Numbered from the stretch's first letter, positions 1-8,209 are shown. The stretch: 64,000 bases of DNA from Cryobacterium shii (GCF_004402595.1 NZ_SOFY01000084.1:49901-113900); one strand, 5' to 3'. Made by a program: numbers and translations. The notes: generated by a model not told the origin, from the sequence alone.

Positions 1-29
1 GCCCGCAACCACCCGCCACACGCACCTTC

Positions 30-637
30 GTGCGCCGAGCGATCGTGATCGTCGTGGCGGTCGCGGTGGCAGCGACCATCCTCGTCTCCCTCCTCACGCA
101 GACCACGAATCCCACGAGGAAAGAGGACGCCGCTCCCGTCAGTTACACGGTCGGGGCACCTGGCCCGGGAGTCGAAGCGCCCGCCTTCTCACTGCCTTCC
201 ACGGCCGGCGGAACCGTTAATCTGAGTGACTACCGCGGCAAATCAGTGATGCTCTTTTTCCACGAAGGCATCGGATGCCAGCCGTGCTGGGACCAGATCC
301 GGGATCTGGAGTCCGCACAGGCTCAACTAAAGTCCGCCGGTATTGACCAAGTCCTCACCATCACCAGCGGGCCAGTGGAACTGATTGCCCAGAAGATGGC
401 CGACGACAAGCTGACCGCTGTTGCACTGGCCGACACCCAGCTGGATGTCTCCGTGACCTATCAGACCAACAAATACGGCATGATGGGCGATTCTCGCAAT
501 GGACATAGCTTCATCCTGGTTGGGCCACGGGGAAAATTCAGTGGAGGGCCGACTACGGCGGGCCGCCGAACTACACGATGTATGTGCCCATCGATCAGAT
601 AATCGCGCAGCTGACATCAGCCCGGGCGAACTCGTGA
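30..637 (+). pseudogene. membrane-anchored thiol redoxin (AhpC/TSA type), frameshifted
   Basis: A hydrophobic N-terminal anchor (residues about 3-22) is followed by a redoxin/TlpA-like domain with CQPC at residues 83-86, so it is probably an extracytoplasmic thiol-disulfide protein. The uninterrupted frame ends at 602 in unrelated residues, but moving one frame at the A4 run near 533-536 gives a natural ending (WRADYGGPPNYTMYVP) with stop at 635-637. One base is therefore missing, through mutation or a homopolymer read error. The frame is open to the window edge, so the GTG start at 30 is uncertain. The corrected stop overlaps the next start. Confidence 0.75.
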
Positions 638-939
638 TGATAATCACGATCCTGACCCAGGCCTCCTGCCCCTCCTGTGATCAAGCAAAGCTGGTGCTCT
701 CCCGACTGGCCCGTGACCACCCGTTTGAGGTTCTGGAAATCGGGCTGGGTACCGACGAGGGGCGGGGCCTCGCGGTTCGCCACGGCGTAGCTTTTGCGCC
801 GGGCGTCCTCATCGACGGGGTCATGTTCAGCTACGGGCGCCTTTCGGAGAAAAAGCTGGCCCGGCATCTGTCGCAACACCCCACGGCCGCCGAATCACGC
901 TCCGGCACGGTCGCTCATCACAACAGACAACAAGAGTAG
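637..939 (+). CDS. small thioredoxin/glutaredoxin-like protein with CPSC site
   Basis: A 100-residue protein with a thioredoxin-fold beginning and CPSC at residues 11-14. Longer starts in this frame lie inside the preceding redoxin gene. ATG 637 is chosen because it overlaps that gene's corrected stop (TGATG), the mark of translational coupling. It is cytoplasmic (no signal peptide). Beside a membrane redoxin in a copper island it may handle thiols or metal-damaged disulfides, which is inference from context. The C-terminal 20 residues look unstructured. Confidence 0.65.
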   Translation: MIITILTQASCPSCDQAKLVLSRLARDHPFEVLEIGLGTDEGRGLAVRHGVAFAPGVLIDGVMFSYGRLSEKKLARHLSQHPTAAESRSGTVAHHNRQQE

Positions 940-953
940 AAAGAAGCGGCCGA

Positions 954-1586
954 ATGGCGAGCAAAAAAAACAGTGCAGACCGGCAGACGATCGTTGCGGC
1001 TGCACGAGCAGAGATGAAGCGGAGCGAGCGGCGTCGGAGTTTCTGGATCTATGGCTCCGGCGCCGTCGTCGCTATCGTCGTCGCGGCAATAGTCGCCTCC
1101 GTCTTCGTCGTCAATCAGCAAAGCAAGGATGCGGTCACCGCAGCAGCAGACAAGCCCATCAGCGGCGTGCAGAGCTTCGACGGACTCAGCCGAAACCACG
1201 TGAACAACGAGGTTGCCTTTCCGACGCTTCCCCCTGTCGGCGGAGATCACTCTGCCGAGCTGACTAACTGCGGCGTATACACGCAGCCAGTTGACACCTG
1301 GCGGGCCGTGCACTCGCTCGAGCATGGCGCGGTCTGGATCACCTACCGTTCCGATCTGCCGCAAGATCAGATTGACACCCTGACCGCAGATGCGGCATCG
1401 AACCCGTACGAACTGTTGAGCCCGTATCCCGACCTCCCCGCCCCGGTGATCGTAAGCGCCTGGGGAAAACAACTCCAACTGGACAGTGTGGATGACTCCC
1501 GCCTGCCGGTGTTCCTGCAGGCCTACCTGCAGGGCCCCCAGACGCCCGAACCCGGGGCACCCTGCTCCGGCGGCGTCCAAGGCTAA
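954..1586 (+). CDS. DUF3105 family membrane protein
   Basis: A 210-residue protein with a charged N-terminus, one membrane segment at about residues 33-55, and an extracellular domain. The domain carries the DUF3105 signatures VGGDH, NCGVY and VHSLEHGAVWITY, with several His and one Cys that could bind metal. The biochemical role of the family is not known to me. It follows the small redox gene by 14 bases and probably shares its transcript. Its place in a copper island suggests an envelope metal or redox job, by inference only. Confidence 0.8.
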   Translation: MASKKNSADRQTIVAAARAEMKRSERRRSFWIYGSGAVVAIVVAAIVASVFVVNQQSKDAVTAAADKPISGVQSFDGLSRNHVNNEVAFPTLPPVGGDHSAELTNCGVYTQPVDTWRAVHSLEHGAVWITYRSDLPQDQIDTLTADAASNPYELLSPYPDLPAPVIVSAWGKQLQLDSVDDSRLPVFLQAYLQGPQTPEPGAPCSGGVQG

Positions 1587-1625
1587 TCAACACCGCCCCC
1601 GCGGGACGCGCATCGGGACGTGCAT

Positions 1626-1642
1626 TACTATGAAAGATAGTT
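1626..1642. promoter_or_regulatory. operator candidate ACTAT-N5-ATAGT upstream of blaI
   Basis: ACTAT (1627-1631), five bases, then ATAGT (1637-1641) form an interrupted palindrome 45 bases before the blaI-like start. The same arms and spacing recur at 3834-3848 before the Met/His-rich protein gene and I saw no third copy. It resembles the TACTAC/GTAGTA type of palindrome I recall for actinobacterial BlaI. Autoregulation is the natural reading. Confidence 0.6.
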
Positions 1643-1686
1643 GACTGGGGACGTCGACTCAACCAATGTGCAGAAGGGAGCCACAG

Positions 1687-2067
1687 ATGGTGCGACCACT
1701 CGGCACGCTGGAGCAGTTGGTCATGGACCGTATCTGGTCCTGGGGGCACCCGGTCGCCGTCCGCGAGGTGTTGGAAGATCTACAGCACGAACGCACTCTG
1801 GCCTACACAACGGTGATGACAGTGATGGACAACCTCCGCCGCAAAGGCATGCTGACCCGGGAGAAGGACGGCCGGGCCTACCTCTACAAAGCGGCACAGA
1901 CTCGCGAGCAACACACCGCTGCGTTCATGGGTGAGGTTCTTGCCGGAGGAGCGGACACGGCGGTGACGCTTTTGCATTTCCTCGAACACATCCCGCCTGA
2001 GGAAGTCGCCAGCCTTCGCAATGCGCTGGATGACCACCTTCAAGGTCGAAAAAGCATAGCTCCATGA
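1687..2067 (+). CDS. BlaI/MecI/CopY family winged-helix repressor
   Basis: A 126-residue protein with the family layout: an N-terminal winged helix (residues 5-75, including VREVLEDL, AYTTVMTVMDNLRRKGML and the YLYKA wing) and a C-terminal dimerisation helix. The family represses genes through dyad operators and is inactivated by proteolysis (BlaI/MecI) or by metal (CopY). No CopY-type CxC pair is present, which favours protease control. ATG 1687 is chosen over an upstream ATG at 1666 because a GGGAG sequence sits just before it. Its stop overlaps the M56 protease start (ATGA). Confidence 0.9.
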   Translation: MVRPLGTLEQLVMDRIWSWGHPVAVREVLEDLQHERTLAYTTVMTVMDNLRRKGMLTREKDGRAYLYKAAQTREQHTAAFMGEVLAGGADTAVTLLHFLEHIPPEEVASLRNALDDHLQGRKSIAP

Positions 2068-3032
2068 CAGCGCCAGCTGTTTTGACAGTCTTTGCCGTGG
2101 CCCTTGCCTTGCTCGGGCCAGCACTGCTGAGCCGGGCTTCATGGCTCGAGCGGTCTCCACGAATCGGCATCGCCGCATGGCAGGCGCTGAGCGTCTCCCT
2201 TGTTTCGGCGGCGCTGCTCGCCGGCCTGAGCCTGGCGGTGCCGGCAATTCCCTGGACCACGGACCTCGGCCAGTTGATCCGCACCTGCGCCATGACCATC
2301 GTTGCGCAATACTCCACTCCTGGCGGTGCCGTTGTCAGCGCCACCGGGGCCGCCGCAGCGCTGGTCATCCTCGCCCGAGTCGCCTACTGCGTCGTCGCTG
2401 ATAGAACGCTCGCGGCCCGCAACAGGAAGGCGCAACTGGACGCCCTGGCCCTGATCGCGCGACCCCACCTCCGCTACGACGCGCTCGTCGTCGAGCACCC
2501 GGCCGCCGCCGCATACTGCTTACCCGGCCGCGGCCGCCAAATCGTTCTAACCAGTGCGGCCTTGTCCGCCTTGGATCATAGTCAGCTCCTGGCGGTCCTG
2601 GCCCACGAGCGCGCGCACCTACGAGGTCGCCACGACCTGATCCTGGCAGCGGCCGACTCCCTACAGCGGGCGTTCCCACGTATCGCGGCATTCCGCACCG
2701 CCCGCACGGAGCTGGGCCGGCTCGTTGAGATGCTCGCCGATGACAATGCCGCCCGTCAGAGCGATCGCACCACGGTAGCAACGGCACTGGTGCGCCTGGC
2801 CGAGCATGGAATGACTCCCGTGACGGCTCTGGGCGCGGGCGGAGAGTCAGCCCTCAGCCGAGTCCGAAGGCTCATTTCACCCGTCCGGCCCCTCGGGGCC
2901 GGACGGACAACCCTGGCAGCCCTGGCCCTGGGGATACTCCTTTCAGTGCCCGTGTTCGTCGCCATTGCACCGGCATCCGCGGCGACGCCAATGCCACCCT
3001 GCCCGGTAAGCGGACAAGCCCTGACGATGTAG
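2064..3032 (+). CDS. M56 family (BlaR1-like) membrane metalloprotease
   Basis: A 322-residue protein with membrane segments near residues 5-22, 38-60, 88-112 and 280-305. A cytoplasmic zinc-protease core has HERAH at 181-185, with EMLADDNAA downstream as the likely third-ligand region. BlaR1 relatives cleave or inactivate the partner BlaI repressor after sensing a signal. There is no penicillin-binding sensor domain: after the last membrane segment only about 20 residues remain, with one Cys and two Met. Translationally coupled to the repressor, so the pair is probably one switch; the signal (copper?) is inferred. Confidence 0.85.
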   Translation: MTAPAVLTVFAVALALLGPALLSRASWLERSPRIGIAAWQALSVSLVSAALLAGLSLAVPAIPWTTDLGQLIRTCAMTIVAQYSTPGGAVVSATGAAAALVILARVAYCVVADRTLAARNRKAQLDALALIARPHLRYDALVVEHPAAAAYCLPGRGRQIVLTSAALSALDHSQLLAVLAHERAHLRGRHDLILAAADSLQRAFPRIAAFRTARTELGRLVEMLADDNAARQSDRTTVATALVRLAEHGMTPVTALGAGGESALSRVRRLISPVRPLGAGRTTLAALALGILLSVPVFVAIAPASAATPMPPCPVSGQALTM

Positions 3033-3040
3033 CCTGCGAA

Positions 3041-3079
3041 CACAGAAACCCCCATCCGTTACGGATGGGGGTTTCTGTG
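3041..3079. terminator. bidirectional terminator hairpin
   Basis: A perfect 18-bp stem (3041-3058 with 3062-3079) and a 3-base loop lie between the convergent M56 protease gene and the small membrane protein genes. The stem contains A-rich and T-rich segments, so it can serve both strands. Confidence 0.9.
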
Positions 3080-3083
3080 TGCG

Positions 3084-3281
3084 CTATCCTCGCAACGTCG
3101 CTACTTCCTGGCGCAAACGCGCCAGCTCGGCCACGTCCTCGGCGCTCGGGCCGGCGTCGTGCAGGATTTGAGCGGCCCCGCCGTGGACAGAACTCCCCTT
3201 ACGCATAGGACGGATGCAGAAGAGGTAGGTGAAAGTCAGTGAGGCCGTCAAAACTACCGCAGGGAGGACGGTTTCGCTCAC
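3084..3281 (-). CDS. small membrane protein, unknown
   Basis: A 65-residue protein with one N-terminal membrane helix (about residues 5-25) ending in CIRPMR, then a charged tail with a short heptad-like stretch (ELARLRQEVATL). No family recognised. Its start overlaps the stop of the next small gene by 4 bases, so the two are co-translated. Tail and topology resemble the 72-residue neighbour, suggesting partners or paralogues. Confidence 0.6.
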   Translation of the reverse strand: MSETVLPAVVLTASLTFTYLFCIRPMRKGSSVHGGAAQILHDAGPSAEDVAELARLRQEVATLRG

Positions 3282-3496
3282 CGGACGCCCGCGTCTCCGG
3301 GCTGTGCCGAGGCACCGCTCCGGCTCGCCCGCAACCGGTCCACCTCCGTGCGGAGGTTGGTCAACTCCTCTTTGTCGGCCGGTGCCATGGCCGTCAGCGC
3401 GTCAGGTGCCTTCTTCCCACGCAACATGAACCACATCATCAACCCCATGCCGACCGGGCAGGCGAGCAGGGCGAGACCATACAGTGCCGCGCCCAC
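3278..3496 (-). CDS. small Met-rich membrane protein (DUF2933-like layout)
   Basis: A 72-residue protein whose single N-terminal helix contains Cys and four Met (ACPVGMGLMMWFML), followed by a basic patch and a coiled-coil-like tail (ELTNLRTEVDRLRA). The layout recalls short DUF2933-type proteins found near copper genes, but the assignment is tentative. It sits two bases after the Met/His-rich secreted protein gene and overlaps the next gene. All three are probably one operon under the 3833-3849 operator. Confidence 0.6.
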   Translation of the reverse strand: MGAALYGLALLACPVGMGLMMWFMLRGKKAPDALTAMAPADKEELTNLRTEVDRLRASRSGASAQPGDAGVR

Positions 3497-3498
3497 CG

Positions 3499-3810
3499 CT
3501 ACTCCTCAGCCTTTCCGTGTTCGCGACCGGGCGTAGCAGGCCTCATCGGGTGATGATGAGTCATCATCGCTTCATGCATGTTGGCCATGCCGTTCGTCGC
3601 AGCCACCATGTCTGGCATGTCTGGCATGTCTGGCATCGTGTGCACGTGCGCGGCAACCGTCGCATCGCGGCCGTCACCCGCCGCCTGGGGAATCGTTACC
3701 GACAGGCTACTGTCCGTGGCAATGCTCTCGGCGGCATAGGCCGGAGCGACGGCACCTGCCGCAAGCAGGGCACCGGCGGTAAGAGAGTAAATCCAAATTC
3801 GTGAGCGCAT
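3499..3810 (-). CDS. secreted Met/His-rich protein, putative copper binder
   Basis: A 103-residue protein with a clear signal peptide (cut near AYA-AES, residue 26). The mature part contains HVHTMPDMPDMPDM, then NGMANMHEAMMTHHHPM, both ideal Cu(I)/Cu(II) ligand clusters. No named family recognised. GGAGG lies 6 bases before the ATG. The BlaI-type dyad lies 23-39 bases upstream of the start, so the repressor/M56 pair probably controls it. First gene of a three-gene unit with two small membrane proteins; copper sequestration is inferred from composition. Confidence 0.7.
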   Translation of the reverse strand: MRSRIWIYSLTAGALLAAGAVAPAYAAESIATDSSLSVTIPQAAGDGRDATVAAHVHTMPDMPDMPDMVAATNGMANMHEAMMTHHHPMRPATPGREHGKAEE

Positions 3811-3832
3811 GAGCGCCTCCTTTGTTGTTAAA

Positions 3833-3849
3833 TACTATCCATGATAGTA
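3833..3849. promoter_or_regulatory. operator candidate TACTAT-N5-ATAGTA
   Basis: TACTAT (3833-3838), CCATG, ATAGTA (3844-3849) form a 6-5-6 palindrome just upstream of the minus-strand Met/His-rich gene. It shares arms and 5-base spacing with the site at 1627-1641 before blaI. TACTAT could double as a -10 element, so binding would block transcription. Confidence 0.65.
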
Positions 3850-3935
3850 GATGAGCTGAGCCATGATCGCAGTCAACGGCAACGCACAGGAAAGTCGATG
3901 CAAACTGCCGATGAAAACCGATGATCACGTATGCG

Positions 3936-3954
3936 TATACCCCCCGTGGGTATA
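3936..3954. promoter_or_regulatory. CsoR/RicR-type copper operator upstream of copA
   Basis: TATACCC (3936-3942), five bases, GGGTATA (3948-3954): a perfect 7-5-7 palindrome 68 bases before the copA start. TACCC-N-GGGTA palindromes are the known targets of CsoR/RicR Cu(I)-responsive repressors in actinobacteria. Related sites lie at 12701 and 12888. Confidence 0.75.
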
Positions 3955-4022
3955 TGGTGGGGAGTGTTCCACGGGTTGGAAAGCCGTTCTTGTGGAGCCG
4001 ATTTAAGGAATGGGATCGTCAC

Positions 4023-6410
4023 ATGAGCGAGAAATTTGAAACTACCGTCGTGGAAGTGCGGGGGGTGCAGTGGGCCTCCTCGCAAGCGATCGTTGAGTCA
4101 GTGCTCGCCCGCCGGCCCGGCGTGGTGACTGTTGAAGCGAATCCAGTGGCGCAGACGGCCAACGTGACCTTCGATCCCGGACAGACCTCCGTCGCTGACC
4201 TGGCGGGATGGATCCGGGAATGCGGTTACCACTGCGCTGGACGCTCCGTGCCCGATCACATCTGCGACCCGATGGCGGAATCCGTCACCGACCACGCCAC
4301 ACATGAAATGAAACCCGGGCAACCGGCTCGAACCATGCAGGAGACCATGGGACATGGTGGTGCCCACGGCGACATGTCCATGGCTGGCATGATCCGGGAC
4401 ATGCGCAACCGGCTTCTGGTGGCGGCCATCCTGTCGGTTCCGATCACTCTGTGGTCGCCGATCGGCCGGGAAGTTTTCGGTTTCACGGTTCCCACCCCGT
4501 TCGGGCTGCGCGATGACGTGTTCGCGTTGATACTGTCCCTGCCAGTCGTTTTCTATTCGGCTTGGATCTTTTTCGATGGGGCCGTCCGGGCTCTGCGGGC
4601 TCGCACCCTCGACATGATGGTGCTGGTGGCCGTCGGTGTTGGAGCGGGCTGGCTCTATAGCCTGTTCGTCACCCTCACCGGTGGCGGGGATGTCTTCTAC
4701 GAGGCTGCAACCGTTCTAACCAGCTTCGTCCTCTTGGGACACTGGTTCGAAATGCGGGCCAGGGGCGGCGCAAACGATGCCATTCGCACGCTTCTCGAGT
4801 TGGCCCCGTCCCTGGTATTGGTCATCCGGGACGGAGAACCGGTTGAGGTCCCGACGGCGGAGGTTGTCCCCGGCGACCTGCTTCTGGTGCGGCCCGGAGC
4901 CAAAGTTCCAACTGACGCCGTTGTGGAAGACGGTGAGTCTGACATTGACGAATCCATGGTCACCGGGGAGAGCCTTCCCGTCGCAAAGAGCGTCGGATCG
5001 ACCGTGATCGGCGCCACAGTCAACACCACCGGAACCCTTCGCGTGCGCGCGACCAAAGTCGGCGCCGATACCGCGCTCGCTCAGATCGTGGCCCTGGTCC
5101 AGGAAGCGCAGAACTCCAAGGCACCCGGACAACGCCTCGCCGACCGCGCAGCCTTCTGGCTCGTGCTCGTAGCCCTCATCGGCGGCAGCGCCACCCTCGG
5201 CGCCTGGCTCCTGGCCGGCGCGAGCCTTCCTACCGCGATCCTCTTCGCGATCACCGTCGTCGTCATCACCTGCCCGGATGCGCTCGGCCTGGCGACACCG
5301 ACCGCCATCATGGTCGGCACCGGCCTGGGCGCCAAACGCGGAGTCCTCTTCAAGACCGCGACCGCGTTGGAGACCTCGGCTCGCATCGACACAGTCGTCC
5401 TGGACAAGACGGGGACACTGACCAAGGGCGAACCCGAAGTGACGGACTTCATAGCTGTTGGGATGGATGAGAAAGAGTTGCTGGCCCTTGTCGCTGCCGT
5501 GGAACGGGAGTCCGAGCATCCACTCGCCGCAGCCGTCGTCCGTTACGCCGTTGCGCGCGGCGCGACAGCGCTGGAAGCATCGGCGTTCCGCAACGTGCCG
5601 GGACATGGTGCCGGCGCCACGGTCACACGGCGCCAGGTGTTTGTCGGCAACCGCAAACTCATGGTTGCTCAGGGCATCGATATCGATCCGGTGTCCACGC
5701 AGCGTCAGACGCTGGCCGCGACCGGACGGACGGCGGTCCTCGTCGCCGTTGACGGAAAGACCGTTGGGGTCATCGCCCTGGCTGACGCCGTCCGGGAAAC
5801 CGCGGAAGCCGCCGTCGTCGCTCTGCACGACGCGAACATTGAGGTCGTCATGCTCACAGGCGACAATGAGGCGACCGCGCAGCGAATCGCATCCTTGCTC
5901 CACATCGATGTTGTGATCGCCGAGGTGCTCCCGGAAGACAAAGCCGCGAAAATCAAAGAGCTGCAGGCCTCCGGCAAGCGAGTTGCGATGGTCGGCGACG
6001 GCGTCAACGACGCTCCGGCCTTGGCCCAGGCGGACCTGGGCATCGCCATCGGGGCGGGAACGGATGTCGCCATCGATACGGCGGACGTGGTCCTGATGCG
6101 GTCCGACCCCCTCGACGTCCCCATCGCCCTGCGCATCGGCAAAGCCACCGTACGCAAGATGCGGCAGAACCTCGGCTGGGCGGTCGGCTACAACGCGATC
6201 GCGCTCCCCATCGCTGCCGGCGTTTTCTTCACGACGTTCGGCATCCGGCTCAGTCCCGAAATCGCCGCCATCTCTATGTCCGGCTCCAGCGTCATCGTCG
6301 CAGTCAACGCACTGTTCCTCAAGCGACTTCGACTCCCCGGACAGCCTGAGAGCGCAACGGCCCCCGCAATCGAAGGCGGACGCGGTGTCGACGCTTCAGT
6401 TTCAGCCTGA
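4023..6410 (+). CDS. copper-type P1B ATPase with CPD motif
   Basis: A 795-residue heavy-metal efflux ATPase. It has a degenerate heavy-metal-associated domain (residues 5-75) lacking the usual CxxC, a His/Met-rich stretch (about 88-123) typical of CopB-like pumps, TGES (314-317), the phosphorylation site DKTGT (D461), the HP motif (SEHPLA) and GDGVNDAPAL. The ion-pathway motif is CPD (C417), not CPC or CPH. ATG 4023, with AAGGAA upstream, is preferred to ATG 3921, which would translate through the copper operator. Copper is the likeliest substrate because of the operator and neighbours. The end overlaps the convergent kinase gene by 9 bases. Confidence 0.9.
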   Translation: MSEKFETTVVEVRGVQWASSQAIVESVLARRPGVVTVEANPVAQTANVTFDPGQTSVADLAGWIRECGYHCAGRSVPDHICDPMAESVTDHATHEMKPGQPARTMQETMGHGGAHGDMSMAGMIRDMRNRLLVAAILSVPITLWSPIGREVFGFTVPTPFGLRDDVFALILSLPVVFYSAWIFFDGAVRALRARTLDMMVLVAVGVGAGWLYSLFVTLTGGGDVFYEAATVLTSFVLLGHWFEMRARGGANDAIRTLLELAPSLVLVIRDGEPVEVPTAEVVPGDLLLVRPGAKVPTDAVVEDGESDIDESMVTGESLPVAKSVGSTVIGATVNTTGTLRVRATKVGADTALAQIVALVQEAQNSKAPGQRLADRAAFWLVLVALIGGSATLGAWLLAGASLPTAILFAITVVVITCPDALGLATPTAIMVGTGLGAKRGVLFKTATALETSARIDTVVLDKTGTLTKGEPEVTDFIAVGMDEKELLALVAAVERESEHPLAAAVVRYAVARGATALEASAFRNVPGHGAGATVTRRQVFVGNRKLMVAQGIDIDPVSTQRQTLAATGRTAVLVAVDGKTVGVIALADAVRETAEAAVVALHDANIEVVMLTGDNEATAQRIASLLHIDVVIAEVLPEDKAAKIKELQASGKRVAMVGDGVNDAPALAQADLGIAIGAGTDVAIDTADVVLMRSDPLDVPIALRIGKATVRKMRQNLGWAVGYNAIALPIAAGVFFTTFGIRLSPEIAAISMSGSSVIVAVNALFLKRLRLPGQPESATAPAIEGGRGVDASVSA

Positions 6411-7520
6411 CTGGTCGGTGGCACGCAGGGGAACAGTAACCACGAACGTGGCACCCTGCCCTCGTCCGGCAGACGCGGCTGTGATGTCCCCGCCGTGCCC
6501 GCGGGCGATTTCTCGAGCGATCGTGAGTCCAATTCCCGATCCTGCTGATCGGCGGCCCTGGCCAGGCACACGGTAGAACCGCTCGAACACACGCTCCGTA
6601 TCGTCTGGGGCCAGGCCCACACCGGTGTCGGTGACACTGACTTCACCCCGGCTGCCGACGGCGCGTGCGGTGATCGTGACGGCCCCGCCGGCGGGAGTTG
6701 CGTGCAGGGCGTTGCCGAGCAGGTTGGTCAGAACCTGGGTGATCCGGTCGGGGTCGACCTGGACGGGCAGGGCGGTGTCGGCGTCGACGTTCAGCGTGAT
6801 GTCCGAATCGTCAAATTGAGGCAGGAGGCGCGCAGCGGCGCGGTGAGCGAGGTCGGCCAGGTCCTCATTGGTCGGATGCAGGTCAAGGCGCTGCTCCTGG
6901 GCGCGCGACAGGCTGGAGAGGTCGTCGGAGAGGCGGTGCAGCCGGCGCAGTTCCTCGCTGAGGGAGGCGAAGGTGTCGGGGCTCGCGCTGAACACGCCAT
7001 CGATCAACCCCTCCACATAGCCGTCCAGGACGGTCAGCGGGGTGCGCATCTCATGCGCGACCTCTCCCAGCAGCCGGGTGCGCCGGGACTCCGTGTCGGC
7101 CAGGGCCTCGGCGAGGGTGTTGACGTCGGTGGCTAGGGCAGCTAGTTCCGGCTCGGACGGGACGGGGACTCTGCCTCCGTATTTTCCGGCGGCGATCATT
7201 TTCGTGGCGGCCCGCACCGCGTTGAGGGGGCGCAGCAGTCGCCCGGTGACGGCCGCGGCCACGAAACCGGCGGCGGCGACACTGGCCAGCACCCCGACGA
7301 GGAGCGAGGTCGTGAGCGCGGAGACGAATGCTGACCGCACGCTCGTCGCATCCATGGTCCCCATGGACATCCCGTTGCCCTCACTGTTCATCGCCATCCC
7401 CAGCCGGTCTTCGAACAGGCGCGGGGCGAGCAACGAGATCGTCAGGTAGGCGACTACACCGCCGACCACGGCAACCGCGGCGTAGGAGATGAACAACCGC
7501 CAGGACAGTCGCATCTTCAT
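6402..7520 (-). CDS. sensor histidine kinase, probably copper-sensing
   Basis: A 372-residue kinase with two membrane segments (about 8-32 and 68-92), a HAMP region, HisKA with the phospho-accepting His in EVAHEMRTP (H156), and a HATPase domain with N box and G boxes (GSGIGL). The short external loop (33-65) is Met-rich: GMAMNSEGNGMSMGTM has five Met, like copper-sensing CusS-type loops. Start overlaps the response-regulator stop by 4 bases. It lies between copA and the cupredoxin/SHOCT genes, so copper envelope stress is the likely signal (inference). Confidence 0.9.
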   Translation of the reverse strand: MKMRLSWRLFISYAAVAVVGGVVAYLTISLLAPRLFEDRLGMAMNSEGNGMSMGTMDATSVRSAFVSALTTSLLVGVLASVAAAGFVAAAVTGRLLRPLNAVRAATKMIAAGKYGGRVPVPSEPELAALATDVNTLAEALADTESRRTRLLGEVAHEMRTPLTVLDGYVEGLIDGVFSASPDTFASLSEELRRLHRLSDDLSSLSRAQEQRLDLHPTNEDLADLAHRAAARLLPQFDDSDITLNVDADTALPVQVDPDRITQVLTNLLGNALHATPAGGAVTITARAVGSRGEVSVTDTGVGLAPDDTERVFERFYRVPGQGRRSAGSGIGLTIAREIARGHGGDITAASAGRGQGATFVVTVPLRATDQSG

Positions 7521-8209
7521 AGGGGCCGGCCCACGAATTTGTAGCCCACACCCCGAACGGTGGCGATCAGGTGCGGATCGCCGGCGTCGTCGCCGAGTCG
7601 GGCGCGCACACTGCGGATATGGACATCGACGACGCGTTCGTCACCGTAGAAGTCATAGCCCCAGACTTTCTCGAGCAGTTGCGCTCGGGAGAACACTCGC
7701 CCGGGCTCGGCGGCAAGTGCCGCGAGGAGGTCGAATTCCAGGCTGGACAGCGCGATGGAAGCCCCATTCACCTCGACCTCGCGGTGATCGGGGTTGACGG
7801 ACAACCCGTCGAAGCGGAGAGGGGCATCTGCGTCGGTCCGGTCGCGCCGCCTGTCTCGGCGCAGCATGGCCTTCACCCGGGCTGTGACTTCACGCGGGCT
7901 GAACGGCTTGGTCACATAGTCATCCGCCCCCACACCGAGTCCGACAAGCTTGTCGACCTCCTCGGCCCTGGCCGTGACCAGGATGACGTACGCGTCGCTG
8001 AAGCTGCGCAGCTGGCGGAGGACCTCGAGCCCGTCCATGCCCGGAAGCATGACGTCCAGGAGTACCAGGGCCGGAGGGTCGTCAAGGAGGGCCGTTAGCG
8101 CCTCATCGCCGTCCGCGGCCTCTGCCACGTCGTAACCCTCCGCCTCCAGATAGCCGCGTAGGACCGTCCGGATTTGCGGCTCATCGTCAACGACCAGGAC
8201 CTTCTGCAT
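7517..8209 (-). CDS. OmpR-family response regulator
   Basis: A 230-residue regulator: receiver domain (1-120) with acidic pocket DDE at 8-10, phospho-acceptor D52 in LLDVMLPG and a Lys in the VTKPFSP loop, then a winged-helix DNA-binding domain (about 130-228) ending RGVGYKF. Partner of the overlapping histidine kinase. Probable targets are the cupredoxin, SHOCT and secreted-protein genes upstream on the same strand; its binding site was not identified. Confidence 0.93.
   Translation of the reverse strand: MQKVLVVDDEPQIRTVLRGYLEAEGYDVAEAADGDEALTALLDDPPALVLLDVMLPGMDGLEVLRQLRSFSDAYVILVTARAEEVDKLVGLGVGADDYVTKPFSPREVTARVKAMLRRDRRRDRTDADAPLRFDGLSVNPDHREVEVNGASIALSSLEFDLLAALAAEPGRVFSRAQLLEKVWGYDFYGDERVVDVHIRSVRARLGDDAGDPHLIATVRGVGYKFVGRPL

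Noticed and set aside
3921..4022. Longer N-terminus of the copper ATPase
   Set aside because: It would translate through the copper operator and add residues unlike any ATPase; ATG 4023 has a ribosome site.
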